Shown here piece by piece: positions 40,730-51,748 of a stretch of DNA of 64,000 bases. The stretch's first letter is position 1, and the number at the start of each line of letters is the position of its first letter. This DNA is from Bartonella sp. ML70XJBT.G (lineage in GTDB: Bacteria > Pseudomonadota > Alphaproteobacteria > Rhizobiales > Rhizobiaceae). Under the pieces are notes generated by a model. It did no database searches, was not told where the DNA came from, and was given only the letters and a program-made list of their open reading frames with translations. The position numbers and the translations under genes are program-made. The DNA lies in contig NZ_JAQITA010000008.1 of NCBI RefSeq assembly GCF_028618575.1, positions 39,945 through 103,944 on the forward strand, given 5' to 3'.

Positions 40730-42157
40730 TTATTTCTTTCTGGAACGTGCTGCAAAAGGATTATCAGATGCTCGTAATGATATGCGAATTGGTACACCAG
40801 GCATATCAAACGTATCGCGCAATCCATTGGAAAGGTAACGTAAATATGATTGAGGCATTCCCTTTGGTCGCGAACAAGAAACCACAAACCCAGGAGGACG
40901 TGTCTTAACCTGTGTTATATATTTAACTTTCAGTCGGCGCCCCGAAATTGCCGGTGGAGGATGATGTGCAACAACAGTTTCAAGCCATCGATTCAATTTG
41001 CCCGTGGAAATACGGCGATTCCATACACGGTGCATCATCATAACATTTTCCATCAGTTTATCAATTCCTTGACCATATTGGCCTGATAAAGGGACGGCTC
41101 TTAAACCACGAACCTGTGGGAGAAGGCGGCTACATTTTTCATGCAAATCAATCAATGTTTCCTGACTATTCTCCACAAGATCCCACTTATTAAAAGCAAT
41201 AAGCGGAACGCGTCCTTCACGAATCACAAGATCAGCAATTTGCAAGTCCTGCTTTTCAAAAGGTATCGTTGCATCAAAAACAATTACCACAACCTCTGCA
41301 AAACGAATGGCACGCAAAGTATCCGCAACAGAAAGTTTTTCCAATTTTTCTTGAATTTTTGACTTTCTACGCAAACCTGCAGTATCAAAAAGTTTAATCT
41401 GTCGACCGCGCCATTGCCAATCTACAGAAATAGAATCGCGCGTGAGACCCGCTTCTGGTCCTGTTAATAATCGTTCTTGTTTCAACATGCTATTGATGAG
41501 AGTTGATTTTCCTGTATTGGGACGCCCTGCAATTGCAATCCGAATGGGCTTATTTTCATCGTAAACAAACTCCTCTTCTTGCAAATCTTCCACATCATCA
41601 CCAACAGATGCAGGCTCTACAGTAATAGTCTCCTCTTCGTGTTTTCTTTCAAAAGCGCGCACTCTACCAATAGCATCTATAATTGCATCACGAAGATCTG
41701 TAAGCCCCAAACCATGTTCAGCAGATATTGGACAGGGCTCTCCCAACCCTAATGACCACGCTTCATACTCTCCCCCTTTTGCTGCTTTTGACTCAGACTT
41801 ATTGGCAACAAGCACAATTGGTTTTCCTGACTTGCGTATCAACGAAGCAAAATTTAAATCACTTGGTGTTATTCCGCTTTTCGCATCAAACATAAATAAA
41901 ATAAGATCTGCTTCATCAATAGCTGCTTTTGTTTGAGAACGCATACGCCCCTCAAGGGTATGATCAGCTGCCTCTTCCAAACCGGCTGTATCAATCACAT
42001 CAAAACGTAAATCTTGAAGTTTTGCCCCATGAATACGCCAATCACGCGTAACGCCTGGCTTATCGTCAACCAACGCCAATTTTTGCCCAACCAACCGGTT
42101 AAAGAGTGTTGATTTCCCAACATTGGGACGCCCAACGATAGCAATGGTAAGGGCCAT
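40730..42157 (-). CDS. der: Ribosome biogenesis GTPase Der
   Basis: Der (EngA) has two tandem GTPase domains and works in 50S assembly. Domain 1 shows [20 protein letters not shown] and ANKSE; domain 2 shows [12 protein letters not shown] near residue 215, [11 protein letters not shown] and FNKWD; a KH-like C-terminal domain follows. An acidic linker ([11 protein letters not shown]) separates the two. The start at 42157 (MALTIAIVG) is chosen; the longer frame to 42202 would overlap the upstream TPR gene by 41 bp, while the chosen one leaves 4 bp. Confidence 0.96.
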   Translation of the reverse strand: MALTIAIVGRPNVGKSTLFNRLVGQKLALVDDKPGVTRDWRIHGAKLQDLRFDVIDTAGLEEAADHTLEGRMRSQTKAAIDEADLILFMFDAKSGITPSDLNFASLIRKSGKPIVLVANKSESKAAKGGEYEAWSLGLGEPCPISAEHGLGLTDLRDAIIDAIGRVRAFERKHEEETITVEPASVGDDVEDLQEEEFVYDENKPIRIAIAGRPNTGKSTLINSMLKQERLLTGPEAGLTRDSISVDWQWRGRQIKLFDTAGLRRKSKIQEKLEKLSVADTLRAIRFAEVVVIVFDATIPFEKQDLQIADLVIREGRVPLIAFNKWDLVENSQETLIDLHEKCSRLLPQVRGLRAVPLSGQYGQGIDKLMENVMMMHRVWNRRISTGKLNRWLETVVAHHPPPAISGRRLKVKYITQVKTRPPGFVVSCSRPKGMPQSYLRYLSNGLRDTFDMPGVPIRISLRASDNPFAARSRKK

Positions 42158-42161
42158 AGAT

Positions 42162-42833
42162 TTATTCCTTATTTGCCGTGGCCTCAGCTTGCATAAGCTC
42201 AAGCATAATTCGAGCCCGATCTATTACTTTTGATCTCAGCTCACCTTCTGTAGAAATTTTCCGAAAATAATCAGCTGCCTCATCCATCTTACCTACTTTA
42301 TATGCGGCTAAGCCTAAAGCCTCTCTTGCTAACATACGCATAGGATCAATATCATTTGCCATCTCTTTGACACGCTTTTTGACATCATCGAAGGTTCCTG
42401 TATCAACCAAAATATAGGCAGCACGAATTCTTGCAACTTGCCGTAAAATTTGCGGTGCTTTTTCATCAACTGCAACGGAATCAAAAGCCTCTACCGATTT
42501 AACAACATCACCTTGTTCCATGAATAAAGAAGCCTCATGCAAACGAGCAAGAAAAGGATATCCTCCAAAATGAGAGACTTTAACATCTTCCAATTGCTTT
42601 AGCGCCTCATCAAATTGATGTGTATCCGTAAAATCAAGACTTTTCACAAATGCATCACCAATAGAACCAGCTTTTTTTATTTGCTCATGATGATAAACTT
42701 GATAAGCAACTATCATGAGTATAAAAAGAATAACTGCCCCAATAATCGAAAAACCATAACGTCTCCAAAAAGCAAGAGCCTTTTCCTGACGAAATTCTGC
42801 ATTAACTTCAGCGATAAAACTATCATACGACAT
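42162..42833 (-). CDS. Membrane-anchored TPR protein (YfgM-like)
   Basis: The 223-residue protein has an N-terminal cytoplasmic stretch ([15 protein letters not shown]), one membrane helix ([18 protein letters not shown], about residues 32-49) and a TPR-rich periplasmic part ([32 protein letters not shown]). The layout matches the YfgM/TPR-21 family that sits beside der in many proteobacteria and helps outer-membrane protein traffic. It is translated just ahead of der. Confidence 0.85.
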   Translation of the reverse strand: MSYDSFIAEVNAEFRQEKALAFWRRYGFSIIGAVILFILMIVAYQVYHHEQIKKAGSIGDAFVKSLDFTDTHQFDEALKQLEDVKVSHFGGYPFLARLHEASLFMEQGDVVKSVEAFDSVAVDEKAPQILRQVARIRAAYILVDTGTFDDVKKRVKEMANDIDPMRMLAREALGLAAYKVGKMDEAADYFRKISTEGELRSKVIDRARIMLELMQAEATANKE

Positions 42834-43416
42834 GTATCATACCTTGGAAAAATTACTTTCTTCTGCTTTTACGCATAAATGAACAAAGATGGTAGCCCTT
42901 ATTAACTAAAAACTTTAAAATTTCTCATTCATGATTCTCAAATCAACATGTATTCGAATTGCTTGGACTTTTGCAACGGCACCAACAAAAAACAATATAA
43001 CTGCCTTTTGGTTTATCTTGCGTTTTTTACCTCTTTAAATTTTGAGAGAAATGATCATTGCCTTAGATCTATCATGTTATCCTCCCCATTCTATCAAGAG
43101 TTCTTTATATTGATATTGCCCTCCCCTATGTATGGCAGCCATTGTTTAAAACTTTAAAACAAGAGTTGTATTATATTTTTCAAAATTCTCGCTTATAAAA
43201 TAATAATGGGAAGGCAATTCTTTTAAAAAATCTTGAACAAAAAGCTATTGTTTGATTGTCATGATTGCCCCCCTACAACCCAATCAATAAATGCTGGAGA
43301 TTCTTGAAAAAATTCAGTAAAAATCCAAATCTCAAACAAAACTCTTTAATACATATAATATCTCTTCACTTATTAACAAAATTTTGTGTTCGATACTTAT
43401 AGTTCCTAAAAACATT
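42834..43416. other. Intergenic, 583 bp, no gene seen
   Basis: This AT-rich gap between two minus-strand genes has no supported gene. A short plus-strand frame at 42948-43157 has no recognisable features. The promoter of the TPR-der unit should lie at its left end. Confidence 0.5.
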
Positions 43417-45198
43417 TCATTGTAATGGCCAAATCCACATGAGCATTGGAACAGCAACTATGACTATCAAGACCGCTAGTGGTGCACCAAAGCGTGGATA
43501 ATCACTAAAACGGTATCCCCCAGGAGCCATCACCAACATATTACTTTGATGTCCAATAGGTGTAAGAAATTCACACCCTGCACCAATGGCAACTGCCATA
43601 AGAAAAGCTTCAGGCTTATAATGAAGGGAATGGGCAAAACTTGATGCAATTGGTGCTACCATCATGACTGTCGCTGCATTATTCAAAAATGGCGTTACTA
43701 ACATGGCTGTAACCAGCATCAGTGCTAAAGCACCAGATGGTGGTAAAAATATCGCCAATTCACTTAGCCATTGTCCTATAAGATCTGTACATCCTGTCTT
43801 CTCTAACGCCTCACTGACTGGAATAAGAGTTGCTAATAAAACTAATATTTGGCCATCTAATGCTTGATACAAATCACGGGCTGGTAAAACGCGAAAAATA
43901 ACCATTGCTGCAGCAGCAGAAAAAAAAGCAAAAGCAACAGGAACAATATGAAACGCCGTAAAAATGATCGCTATAAATAAAATAGCCAAAGAGATGAAAC
44001 CATGTCGTAAATTACCGAATACAATATTACGTTTGGCTAAGGGCAAACATTTCAATTCCCGTAACAAATTTGGAATAATCATATCTTGCCCTTGCAAAAC
44101 AATCACATCACCAAGATGAAAAACAATATCACCAAGCCTTCCTCGTATCCTTTCATGCTGACGACTTAAGGCAAGAAAATTGACATTATAGCGATCAAAA
44201 AGTGAAAACTCTTTTGCACTGATACCAATAAGAGGCGAATTATATGTAACAACGGCTTCAATAATATCGATGTCACTGTCTTTATCACTCGTAGAAAGAG
44301 TTCTGTCCTTAGAAAATTCTAAACGAGCAGAATTCATTACACTATCTAATCCTGTATGCGAACCTTCCAGCAAAACAATATCGTTTTCAGACAAAACAAA
44401 ATCTGGTAATGGTGAAATAGACACTTTGTTTCTGATGATTTGAAGCACCATAACATCACCACCTGATGGCTTCACCAAATCAACAACGGTTTTTCCTATA
44501 ATCGGTGAATTTGTTGGAATATGTACTTCTGAAACATAGTTACGAATGTCAATAGCATCATCAAACGATACACCTGAACGGACACGAACAGGTAAACGCC
44601 AAGAAAAAAACACCACATATAATACTCCAACAGTAGCAACAGCTGCACCAACCGGTGTAAAGTCAAACATGGTAAAAGGAGCACCCGTTAAACGCTCTTG
44701 CATCGCTGAAATAACAACATTGGGGGAAGTTCCTATCTGTGTCATAAGACCGCCCAACAAAGAACCAAATGCCATCGGCATCAAAAAAACAGAGGGCGAA
44801 ACCTGAGAACGGCGAGCAAATTGAAAAGCAATCGGAAGCATGATAGCCAAAGCACCAATGTTTTTCACAAACATTGACAAAAACACCACGGAAATAACCA
44901 AAAAAGCTAATTGAAGACGTACTGATTTTACATCTGGCCATATTCGTTGGATAATAAACTCCATGATACCAGAACGCGAGATAGCCGTACTGACAACAAA
45001 CACACTTCCCACGATCATAACAATATCGTTACTGAAACCGCTAAATGCCTCCTTCGGACTGACAAGGCCAACAGCACAGGAAATCAATAATGTACAAATA
45101 GCAACAAGATCATAACGGAATCTATCCCAAATAAAAATAACCATCATAAATCCAATGATAGTAAACGCCATTATTTGATCTTCTGTCATGATACCCAT
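43417..45198 (-). CDS. SLC13-family (sodium/carboxylate or sulfate) permease with two RCK-C domains
   Basis: The 593-residue polytopic membrane protein has about ten helices. The N-terminal half contains SLLGGLMTQIGTSPNVVISA and the C-terminal half TPFLNNAATVMMVAPI, the paired SNT-type signatures of the SLC13/DASS family. Between them, residues 205-385 hold two TrkA-C-like ligand-binding domains (VSISPLPDFVLSENDIVLLEG and GDIVFHLGDVIVLQGQDM, each given in part). The substrate may be sulfate, phosphate or a dicarboxylate; it cannot be set here. The gene stands alone and is divergent from the 571-residue protein gene. Confidence 0.9.
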   Translation of the reverse strand: MGIMTEDQIMAFTIIGFMMVIFIWDRFRYDLVAICTLLISCAVGLVSPKEAFSGFSNDIVMIVGSVFVVSTAISRSGIMEFIIQRIWPDVKSVRLQLAFLVISVVFLSMFVKNIGALAIMLPIAFQFARRSQVSPSVFLMPMAFGSLLGGLMTQIGTSPNVVISAMQERLTGAPFTMFDFTPVGAAVATVGVLYVVFFSWRLPVRVRSGVSFDDAIDIRNYVSEVHIPTNSPIIGKTVVDLVKPSGGDVMVLQIIRNKVSISPLPDFVLSENDIVLLEGSHTGLDSVMNSARLEFSKDRTLSTSDKDSDIDIIEAVVTYNSPLIGISAKEFSLFDRYNVNFLALSRQHERIRGRLGDIVFHLGDVIVLQGQDMIIPNLLRELKCLPLAKRNIVFGNLRHGFISLAILFIAIIFTAFHIVPVAFAFFSAAAAMVIFRVLPARDLYQALDGQILVLLATLIPVSEALEKTGCTDLIGQWLSELAIFLPPSGALALMLVTAMLVTPFLNNAATVMMVAPIASSFAHSLHYKPEAFLMAVAIGAGCEFLTPIGHQSNMLVMAPGGYRFSDYPRFGAPLAVLIVIVAVPMLMWIWPLQ

Positions 45199-45521
45199 CT
45201 TTCCCCGTTAGATTTCAATAAATAATAACATATGTTTTATTTTTTAACTTTCCCTATAAATAGCAGCAAGATAAAAGCTGACATGAGAACACTTTTAAAT
45301 ATTTTAATCACAAACATAATCGTAATCGACAGAGACTTCCTTCTTCTTTTATAAAATGTTGAAATTAAAGAAATTTGGTGACATCTGATGAAAGCATATT
45401 GCAAAAAAGATGAGAATGATTCTACATGTACAAAGCGGGTGGAGGGAGATAACTGTTCGGTGCATACTCTATCTGAACCTTTGTCGTCGCTTAAAGGAAC
45501 TCGTCTATATTCTCACATAAA
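45199..45521. other. Divergent intergenic region, SLC13 permease / large hypothetical
   Basis: A 323 bp AT-rich gap carrying the promoters of both neighbours. A GC-richer patch at about 45440-45470 (GCGGGTGGAGGGAG) stands out but lies in no open frame. No regulatory site can be named. Confidence 0.4.
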
Positions 45522-47237
45522 ATGATAAAAGCGAAAGAAGAAATGATGGTTAATCTTAATAGTGGGTATCGCAGTAATCTAAGATACTGGCTAACTTGTA
45601 TTATTGGTTTTTTTACTATCCTCACAATTATAATTGTTGGTGTTTTTTATATAGCAAAACCCTATCTTAATAATTTCGTGAAACAAGAAATAGCCCGCCG
45701 TTCTATAAAAGCGGAAACATCCGATGTTAGTATCATAGGCAAAGTCAACTTAACAAATGTTACTCTCCCGACCCCTGCTGGCACATCACTTAAAATTGGT
45801 GCTCTTTCTGCTCGTCCTCCTCTTTCTTTTATCCCTGGCGCTTTTACATTCTATAATGTTGATTTGAAGTATCATAATATTCGTGTGAAAATTCCCCAAA
45901 TTTCTCTCAGTGGTGTCTTCTTAAAGGAAAAAGATAGTACAATCACGTCGCGCCTTTTGCAATCAGTTATGCGGATTGAACTTTCCTCAATCGTTGCTCC
46001 GGATATACAACTTTCTATAGAAAATACCCCTGAAAATGTTGAAAAATTTGAAATGAAGAATTTTCAGCTTTCTGATTTAAAAAATGGGCATATCCGCTCT
46101 ATTGGCTTTAAAAACATGGACTTAACAACGATGGCAGCAAATGGTGCTAAACAGATGTCTCTTGTCGCTAAAAGTGATGTAATAAAAGCCCATGATATTG
46201 ATATTCATTACGCATACTCCATTATTCTGGGAGAAAACAACGTCCTCAATCAAGGAAAAACCGTTACTGGTGCCATTTCTTTGAATAATATAAGAGTTGA
46301 TCTTTTTCAAGAAACAGAAAAAAATGCTTCTTTCTCTCTCGGACAATTTACAACATCTGGTCTAAAAATGAAGCCGCTTAAACAAACACCGGAAAAATTG
46401 ATCAAAGCTTATCTTAACGCAAGAAAACAAAATAATCAGGATGCTGAAAAAACAGCACGGAATGGTATTCTTTTAAACATATTGCTTGCTATTACCTCAG
46501 CTGATGCAGAAGTGAATAACCTCGCCATTGATATACCACAGTTGAAAGCAACGCTTGAATCATTCCAATTCAAACCAAGCCTGTGGAAACAACCAATACC
46601 GAAAAAACTTCTTCTTTCTCTTCATAACTTTTCAGTTTTACCTAAAAAAATAGAAGAAAAAGACCTCGAGTTACTCAAAAAAATAAACCTTGAACGTTTT
46701 GATCTTTCAGGAAAATTAGATATTTCTTATGATGAAAAAAAACGTATGCTTTCTCTTAATGCAATGTCTTTCAACATAAAAAATATTGGATCCGGAAAAG
46801 TAACCGCACAGGTTGTTGATGTTGATGAAAAACTTTTTTCTGCCCAAAAAGACTTCATGATCGCTGCTTCTCAAAACCTTGGTCTTACCGATATTGATAT
46901 CAGCTATACAGATGCTGGTTTTATCGATAAACTTTTTTCTTATCTTGCACAAAATCTTAGTGACACAAAGCATGATCTTAAAAAAGAACTCTATGATAAC
47001 TTCTATCTGATGATGACACAAACTCCAAAACTCCTGCTAAAAAGTCATGACGAAGCGGAAAAGATTTCAAAAGCTTTTGGTGAGTTTGCTGAAAATCCTC
47101 AAACCTTAGTTGTCAAAATTAAAGCAAAAGACAAAAGAGGACTTACAATAGATGATCTTGAATCTGCTTTACAAAATGATTTGTCCACAGTTTTGAACAA
47201 AGTACATCTCTCTGTAAAGAATGAAGCATCACCTTAA
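45522..47237 (+). CDS. Large membrane-anchored protein of unknown function
   Basis: Not recognised. The 571-residue product has one N-terminal membrane helix (WLTCIIGFFTILTIIIVGVFYIA, about 24-46, in part) and a long, mostly beta-strand extracytoplasmic part. Segments such as DVSIIGKVNLTNVTLPTP and FTFYNVDLKYHNI recall AsmA/DUF748-type repeats that line lipid-transfer proteins, and the remainder is Lys/Asn-rich. The start may be an ATG at 45543, which has a GAAAGAAG ribosome site, rather than 45522. It is alone, 150 bp from nhaA, and is probably specific to this genus. Confidence 0.7.
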   Translation: MIKAKEEMMVNLNSGYRSNLRYWLTCIIGFFTILTIIIVGVFYIAKPYLNNFVKQEIARRSIKAETSDVSIIGKVNLTNVTLPTPAGTSLKIGALSARPPLSFIPGAFTFYNVDLKYHNIRVKIPQISLSGVFLKEKDSTITSRLLQSVMRIELSSIVAPDIQLSIENTPENVEKFEMKNFQLSDLKNGHIRSIGFKNMDLTTMAANGAKQMSLVAKSDVIKAHDIDIHYAYSIILGENNVLNQGKTVTGAISLNNIRVDLFQETEKNASFSLGQFTTSGLKMKPLKQTPEKLIKAYLNARKQNNQDAEKTARNGILLNILLAITSADAEVNNLAIDIPQLKATLESFQFKPSLWKQPIPKKLLLSLHNFSVLPKKIEEKDLELLKKINLERFDLSGKLDISYDEKKRMLSLNAMSFNIKNIGSGKVTAQVVDVDEKLFSAQKDFMIAASQNLGLTDIDISYTDAGFIDKLFSYLAQNLSDTKHDLKKELYDNFYLMMTQTPKLLLKSHDEAEKISKAFGEFAENPQTLVVKIKAKDKRGLTIDDLESALQNDLSTVLNKVHLSVKNEASP

Positions 47238-47386
47238 AAGCCATGTTTTGCATTCAGCATGATGATGTTGTCTATAATTTAAAAGCTTTATTCCTCTTTT
47301 TTCTTTTGTATGATACAAAAAAAGCATCATACGGAGTGGTTTGTGCAAAATATATTTTGTGAAATTGCTGATAGTTGGAGTTGTTC

Positions 47387-48739
47387 ATGTCTGATTTATC
47401 TTCAAATCGCCTACCCAATCGTGCTTCTCGTGTTACCAACCAAGCACTTTCCGCTATCGAGCGTTTTCTCCATATTGAAGCTCTCAGCGGTATTGTCCTT
47501 TTATTAGCTGCTGCTGCTGCACTCATTTTTGCCAATTCTCAATATGCGTCTCTTTATGAATCCTTTTGGCATACACCTTTTGGCTTTAGCTTTGGTCATT
47601 TCTCCCTCTCATGGGATTTGCACTTCTGGGTTAATGATGCCCTTATGACTATTTTCTTTCTCGTCGCAGGAATGGAAATTCGGCGTGAAATTCATGAAGG
47701 TGCTCTTGCCGACTTTAAACAAGCAGTACTACCAGTCGTTGCAGCAGTAGGTGGGGTTTGTCTTCCAGCAATTATTTATTTTAGCTTCAACTTTAATGGG
47801 GGACATACAAATGGTTGGGCTGTGCCAACAGCAACAGATATTGCCTTTGCGCTAGGCATTCTGGCTCTCCTTGGCAAAAAAATTCCTTCTCACCTTCATA
47901 TTATCCTCTTATCTTTAGCAATTATTGATGATATCATTGCGGTTCTCATTATTGCTTTCTTCTACTCAACAAATATTGATCCTAGTGGCCTTATTATTGC
48001 CGCAGCAGGTATTGCTTTAGTGTTCTTTTTTCAATGGATTGGCCTTGCATCAGCATGGCTTTACATTCTGCCTGGTGCAATCATCTGGTGGGGATTAATG
48101 GCAACAGGTGTTCATCCATCCCTTGCCGGCGTGATTTTAGGCATGATGACCCCTGTTTTTCCTACCCGTACTCTTGTGGCACCACTCACCATGCTGAGCA
48201 ATGCAATGCAAGTTCTTCAAGAAAAAAATACCAAAACAGATCTGCATCATATTTCAACTGCATTAAAAAAAATGCGTAAAGGACAACGCGATATGATCGC
48301 ACCAGTCATACGTGTTCAAAAAGCATTGCATCCATGGGTTGCTTACGGCGTTATGCCAATTTTTGCCTTTGCAAATGCTGGTGTTAGTTTTGCAAATTTT
48401 GATCTTTCTTCTCATGAATCATTGTTCATTGTGCTTGGTGTTGTGATTGGTCTGTTTGTTGGTAAACCTTGTGGTATTATTGCTGCTAGTTATCTCGCAG
48501 TAAAATCAGGATTATGTCGCTTGCCTCCTCAGATGACATGGTCAGGTCTTTTACTCATTGGCTTTTTAGCAGGAATTGGCTTTACAATGTCTATTTTTGT
48601 TTCAATGCTTGCTTTTAAGGATATTATCCTACTTGATTCCGCAAAAATTGGTGTCCTTTGTGGATCTGGTTTATCGGCTCTGGCTGGTCTTGGATATGGC
48701 TTCATATACATTAAGCGCAATAAAAAAAGCTCTCCATAG
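47387..48739 (+). CDS. nhaA: Na+/H+ antiporter NhaA
   Basis: The 450-residue antiporter has about twelve membrane helices. The ion-binding aspartates are the pair in LAIIDDIIAVLIIAF near residue 165, and WAVPTATDIAFALGI near residue 145 carries the unwound helix 4 motif. It exports sodium in exchange for protons and controls pH. A frame upstream to a TTG at 47375 is open, but GGAG at about 47376 is placed well for the ATG at 47387 (MSDLSSN). At the 3' end it is 366 bp from the integrase remnant. Confidence 0.94.
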   Translation: MSDLSSNRLPNRASRVTNQALSAIERFLHIEALSGIVLLLAAAAALIFANSQYASLYESFWHTPFGFSFGHFSLSWDLHFWVNDALMTIFFLVAGMEIRREIHEGALADFKQAVLPVVAAVGGVCLPAIIYFSFNFNGGHTNGWAVPTATDIAFALGILALLGKKIPSHLHIILLSLAIIDDIIAVLIIAFFYSTNIDPSGLIIAAAGIALVFFFQWIGLASAWLYILPGAIIWWGLMATGVHPSLAGVILGMMTPVFPTRTLVAPLTMLSNAMQVLQEKNTKTDLHHISTALKKMRKGQRDMIAPVIRVQKALHPWVAYGVMPIFAFANAGVSFANFDLSSHESLFIVLGVVIGLFVGKPCGIIAASYLAVKSGLCRLPPQMTWSGLLLIGFLAGIGFTMSIFVSMLAFKDIILLDSAKIGVLCGSGLSALAGLGYGFIYIKRNKKSSP

Positions 48740-49119
48740 TTCTCAGTAAAGCAAATAACAGTGTGTTTTATACTCACTTTTAAAAAATAATTTAGCTTAT
48801 TCATTGCGCTAAAATTTATTCTAATGATAGAGACAAATAAGGAAATTTTTAACCTGCATTGTCTCTTCACCAATAAGTCCATAAAGACTTCTTTCCTTTA
48901 AAACCTACTCTCCCGATAAACTTTATAAAAAAGTGGGATCAAAATAATGTCTGGCTTGCGTATAAAAATATGTCTTCATCTGGTTAAATCTTAACTCACA
49001 AAAGCAAAGAGACATTGCCTATTGAGATTATAACAAAGCAATCACCATAGAACAAATTGTTCATTGTGAGTATTGGCAGAAAGATAGATGATCCTTTAAC
49101 GTATCTCAATACACAACCA
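48740..49119. other. Intergenic, AT-rich, no gene seen
   Basis: Sequence between nhaA and integrase remnant D. No coding frame or terminator hairpin with a T-run was found. The minus-strand frame reaching in from 48529-48882 is antisense to nhaA. Confidence 0.5.
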
Positions 49120-49362
49120 TTGCGCAAACTGTGATTAAAACAGAACGCCATTCAGTTGCCAATTCACAGGCTTGTTTTAAAGAGGCATCTCTCAAGGTAC
49201 ACAAGGCCATTTCGCGACGGCACCCATGAATGCTATAACAATAAAGCCATTGAGCACGAACATCTTTACGCTTGTGAAGTAATAAGCCGGCACCATCGTT
49301 ATATTTGCCAGCCCCCAATGTTGCTACAGCTCTTGGCACTTAAGACGATTCATAAGAGGCAT
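49120..49362 (-). pseudogene. Tyrosine integrase 5' remnant, copy D
   Basis: The best-preserved remnant. From the ATG at 49362 the frame opens MPLMNRL but an extra base soon gives a stop; after it, RAVATLGAGKYNDGAGLLLHKRKDVRAQWLY (in part) and YSIHGCRREMALCTLRDASL match the N-terminal domain of rhizobial island integrases, ending with ELATEWRSVL. After this the match stops and the frame ends at 49106. A GAAAGGAGT ribosome site is still in place. Only the first ~75 codons exist; the catalytic domain is absent. Confidence 0.85.
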
Positions 49363-49484
49363 TTTTACTCCTTTCTTGTACAGTTTTTAGCCACACGCCA
49401 GCCTCGCTTTTGACGTGCAAGCAAGTGATCTTGATTGATTCAAGATAGGCAGATTTGAAACGAGAGAATCTTACGATATTCGGG

Positions 49485-49531
49485 ACTCTCATTCAATATG
49501 AATAACGCTAAATTAGCTTTATAAATCAATG
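49485..49531 (-). repeat. Leader motif of dispersed integrase element, copy D
   Basis: On the minus strand: TTGATTTATAAAGCTAATTT followed by AGCGTTATTCATATTGAATGAG, nearly identical to copy G at 63.74 kb. The TTG is 167 bp from the integrase ATG at 49362. The DNA between motif and ATG is also conserved between copies D and G. Confidence 0.8.
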
Positions 49532-50292
49532 TATTGTATACAACATAATACATGATGTTTTGTTGATTGAGAGCTATCCTACTATGCTGTAAAATATTGT
49601 CATTTAGGGTAGTGATATAAAACTCTACACACTTTACGTCTTTTTAGATGATGTCGTGGATATTCAAAGCATGACTTTCCATAAAGCCCACGAAGTGAAT
49701 CATACGAATGATCAGTAGATGAAAGCAATCGAAAGGAGCTAGATTGTTTCTAGATTAGCAGTGGTGGGAGTCTTCGTTATTGAAGACTAGGAAGAGATCA
49801 AGAGAAAATGTTTTACTGCGCTTACTGTAAAATACCCTATATCCAAGACCTATAAGCGCAAATAAATCAAAAGCCATAAATCAATTATGATAGGGAAAAA
49901 GAGGACTTTTATTTCCTCCGTTGAGAATATTTTTTAGGAGCAACTATTGTACAAACATTTATTTGAGATTTTTATTCATCTTTCACGAAAAAAATAAATC
50001 TACGAGATACAGATAGAGTTTTCTCATTATCACTTTATGAAAATACAAAATATCCATGAAATATAGTGCATAAGCTCTATTTTTTATATTTGTCTCAACA
50101 CTTCAATGAAACCACGTCCATGAACTTCATCTTCGCATTTACAACATTTCCTCTCTAAACATGTTTCTTTGAAAAGATGGTATACTTATTCTTTTTTCCT
50201 AGACATTTATGCAACAAATTCTCTACTGCCCTATACACTCTGTACATATGCATTTCATATTTTTTAGAAATCTTTTTAGAGTTAAAAAATGT
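49532..50292. other. Intergenic, 761 bp, no gene seen
   Basis: AT-rich sequence between the outer edge of the copy D leader and the lysC 3' end. No frame of coding quality, no hairpin terminator for lysC and no tRNA-like sequence were found. Confidence 0.5.
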
Positions 50293-51549
50293 CTATCCCT
50301 TATCAAGTCCATAAACCGCATGTAATGTTCTCACAGCAAGTTCAGTGTAAGCGCTATCAATCAAAATAGAAATCTTAATCTCTGAGGTCGTGATTGCTTG
50401 AATATTAATGCCTTTTTCCGCCAAAGCCTTAAATGCCGTAGCCGCAACACCTGCATGGCTGCGCATTCCAATACCAATAACAGAAACCTTGGCAAGATCA
50501 CTCTCAAATTGGATAACATCAAACCCAATTTCTTTACGATTTTTCTCAAGAAGAGCAACAGCCTTATCCACATCTGCTGACGGTACAGTGAAAGTCATAT
50601 CTGTTTTTGAGCCATCTTCAGAAATATTTTGTACAATCATATCGACATTAATTTGTTCTTCCGCCAAGGGACCAAAAATTGCTGCAGAGATCCCTGGACG
50701 ATCTGCAAGCCGACGCAAAGAAATTTGCGCTTCATCCTTAGCAAAAGCGATACCCGTAACATTTTGTTGTTCCACGATTTCATCCTCATCACAAATAAGT
50801 GTTCCAGAAGTATTCATTGTCTCCCCCACATCTAATAGATCGGGATCCTCAAAACTCGAACGCACAAAAGTACGGACTTTATGAACCATTGCCAATTCAA
50901 CAGAACGAACCTGTAAAACTTTTGCACCAAGAGAAGCCATTTCCAACATTTCTTCAAAAGCAACTTTTGATAAACGGCGTGCCTTAGGCTCTATGCGCGG
51001 ATCCGTTGTATAAACACCATCCACATCTGTATAAATATCGCAGCGATTAGCCTGTATAGCTGCCGCTATAGCAACAGCACTTGTGTCTGACCCCCCACGC
51101 CCTAAAGTAGAAATCCGATTATCTGGAGATAACCCTTGAAAACCAGCAATAACAGCGACCTGACCTTCCTGAAAACGCTGTATTAAAAAAGATCCATCAA
51201 TATCTGTAATACGTGCACGACTATGCGCACTGTCGGTGCGAATAGGAATTTGCCAACCAAGCCATGAACGAGCATTCACGCCCATTTCTTGGAGTGTAAG
51301 AGCCAATAAACCCGCTGTCACCTGTTCCCCAGAAGAAACAACAACATCATATTCGTAAGCATCTTTATATATTGGTGAAGCTTCACAAGTCCACTGAACA
51401 AGCTCATTGGTTTTTCCAGCCATCGCGGATACCACAACCGCAACCTCATTGCCTGCATCCACCTCCCTTTTAACATGCCGCGCAACATTATGAATACGTT
51501 CAATGTTTGCTACAGATGTTCCGCCAAATTTCATGACAATGCGTGCCAT
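50293..51549 (-). CDS. lysC: Aspartate kinase
   Basis: Aspartokinase makes aspartyl phosphate, the entry to lysine, threonine and methionine synthesis. The 418-residue product has MARIVMKFGGTSVANIERI at the start, the GRGGSDTSAVAIAAA catalytic loop near residue 151, YTDVDGVYTTDPRI near residue 173 and two C-terminal ACT domains (about 265-418) typical of feedback control by lysine and/or threonine. It stands alone, divergent from ubiG. thrB of the threonine branch is at 3.6 kb. Confidence 0.96.
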   Translation of the reverse strand: MARIVMKFGGTSVANIERIHNVARHVKREVDAGNEVAVVVSAMAGKTNELVQWTCEASPIYKDAYEYDVVVSSGEQVTAGLLALTLQEMGVNARSWLGWQIPIRTDSAHSRARITDIDGSFLIQRFQEGQVAVIAGFQGLSPDNRISTLGRGGSDTSAVAIAAAIQANRCDIYTDVDGVYTTDPRIEPKARRLSKVAFEEMLEMASLGAKVLQVRSVELAMVHKVRTFVRSSFEDPDLLDVGETMNTSGTLICDEDEIVEQQNVTGIAFAKDEAQISLRRLADRPGISAAIFGPLAEEQINVDMIVQNISEDGSKTDMTFTVPSADVDKAVALLEKNRKEIGFDVIQFESDLAKVSVIGIGMRSHAGVAATAFKALAEKGINIQAITTSEIKISILIDSAYTELAVRTLHAVYGLDKG

Positions 51550-51748
51550 CGCTCACACTCTTACCTTTTCATTTCTTCTCTCAAACGACAGTGAGAATAG
51601 AGACTTACTACCGTATCAGCAAACTATTCTTTCACATACCCAATATCTATCATTTGTGCAAGTTTCGTTATGTTTATATTAATTTCTCTTGACTTTAAAA
51701 TAAAATCCATCTGACTTAATCATAAAAAAAAAGTAAAAGGAGCGCGAC

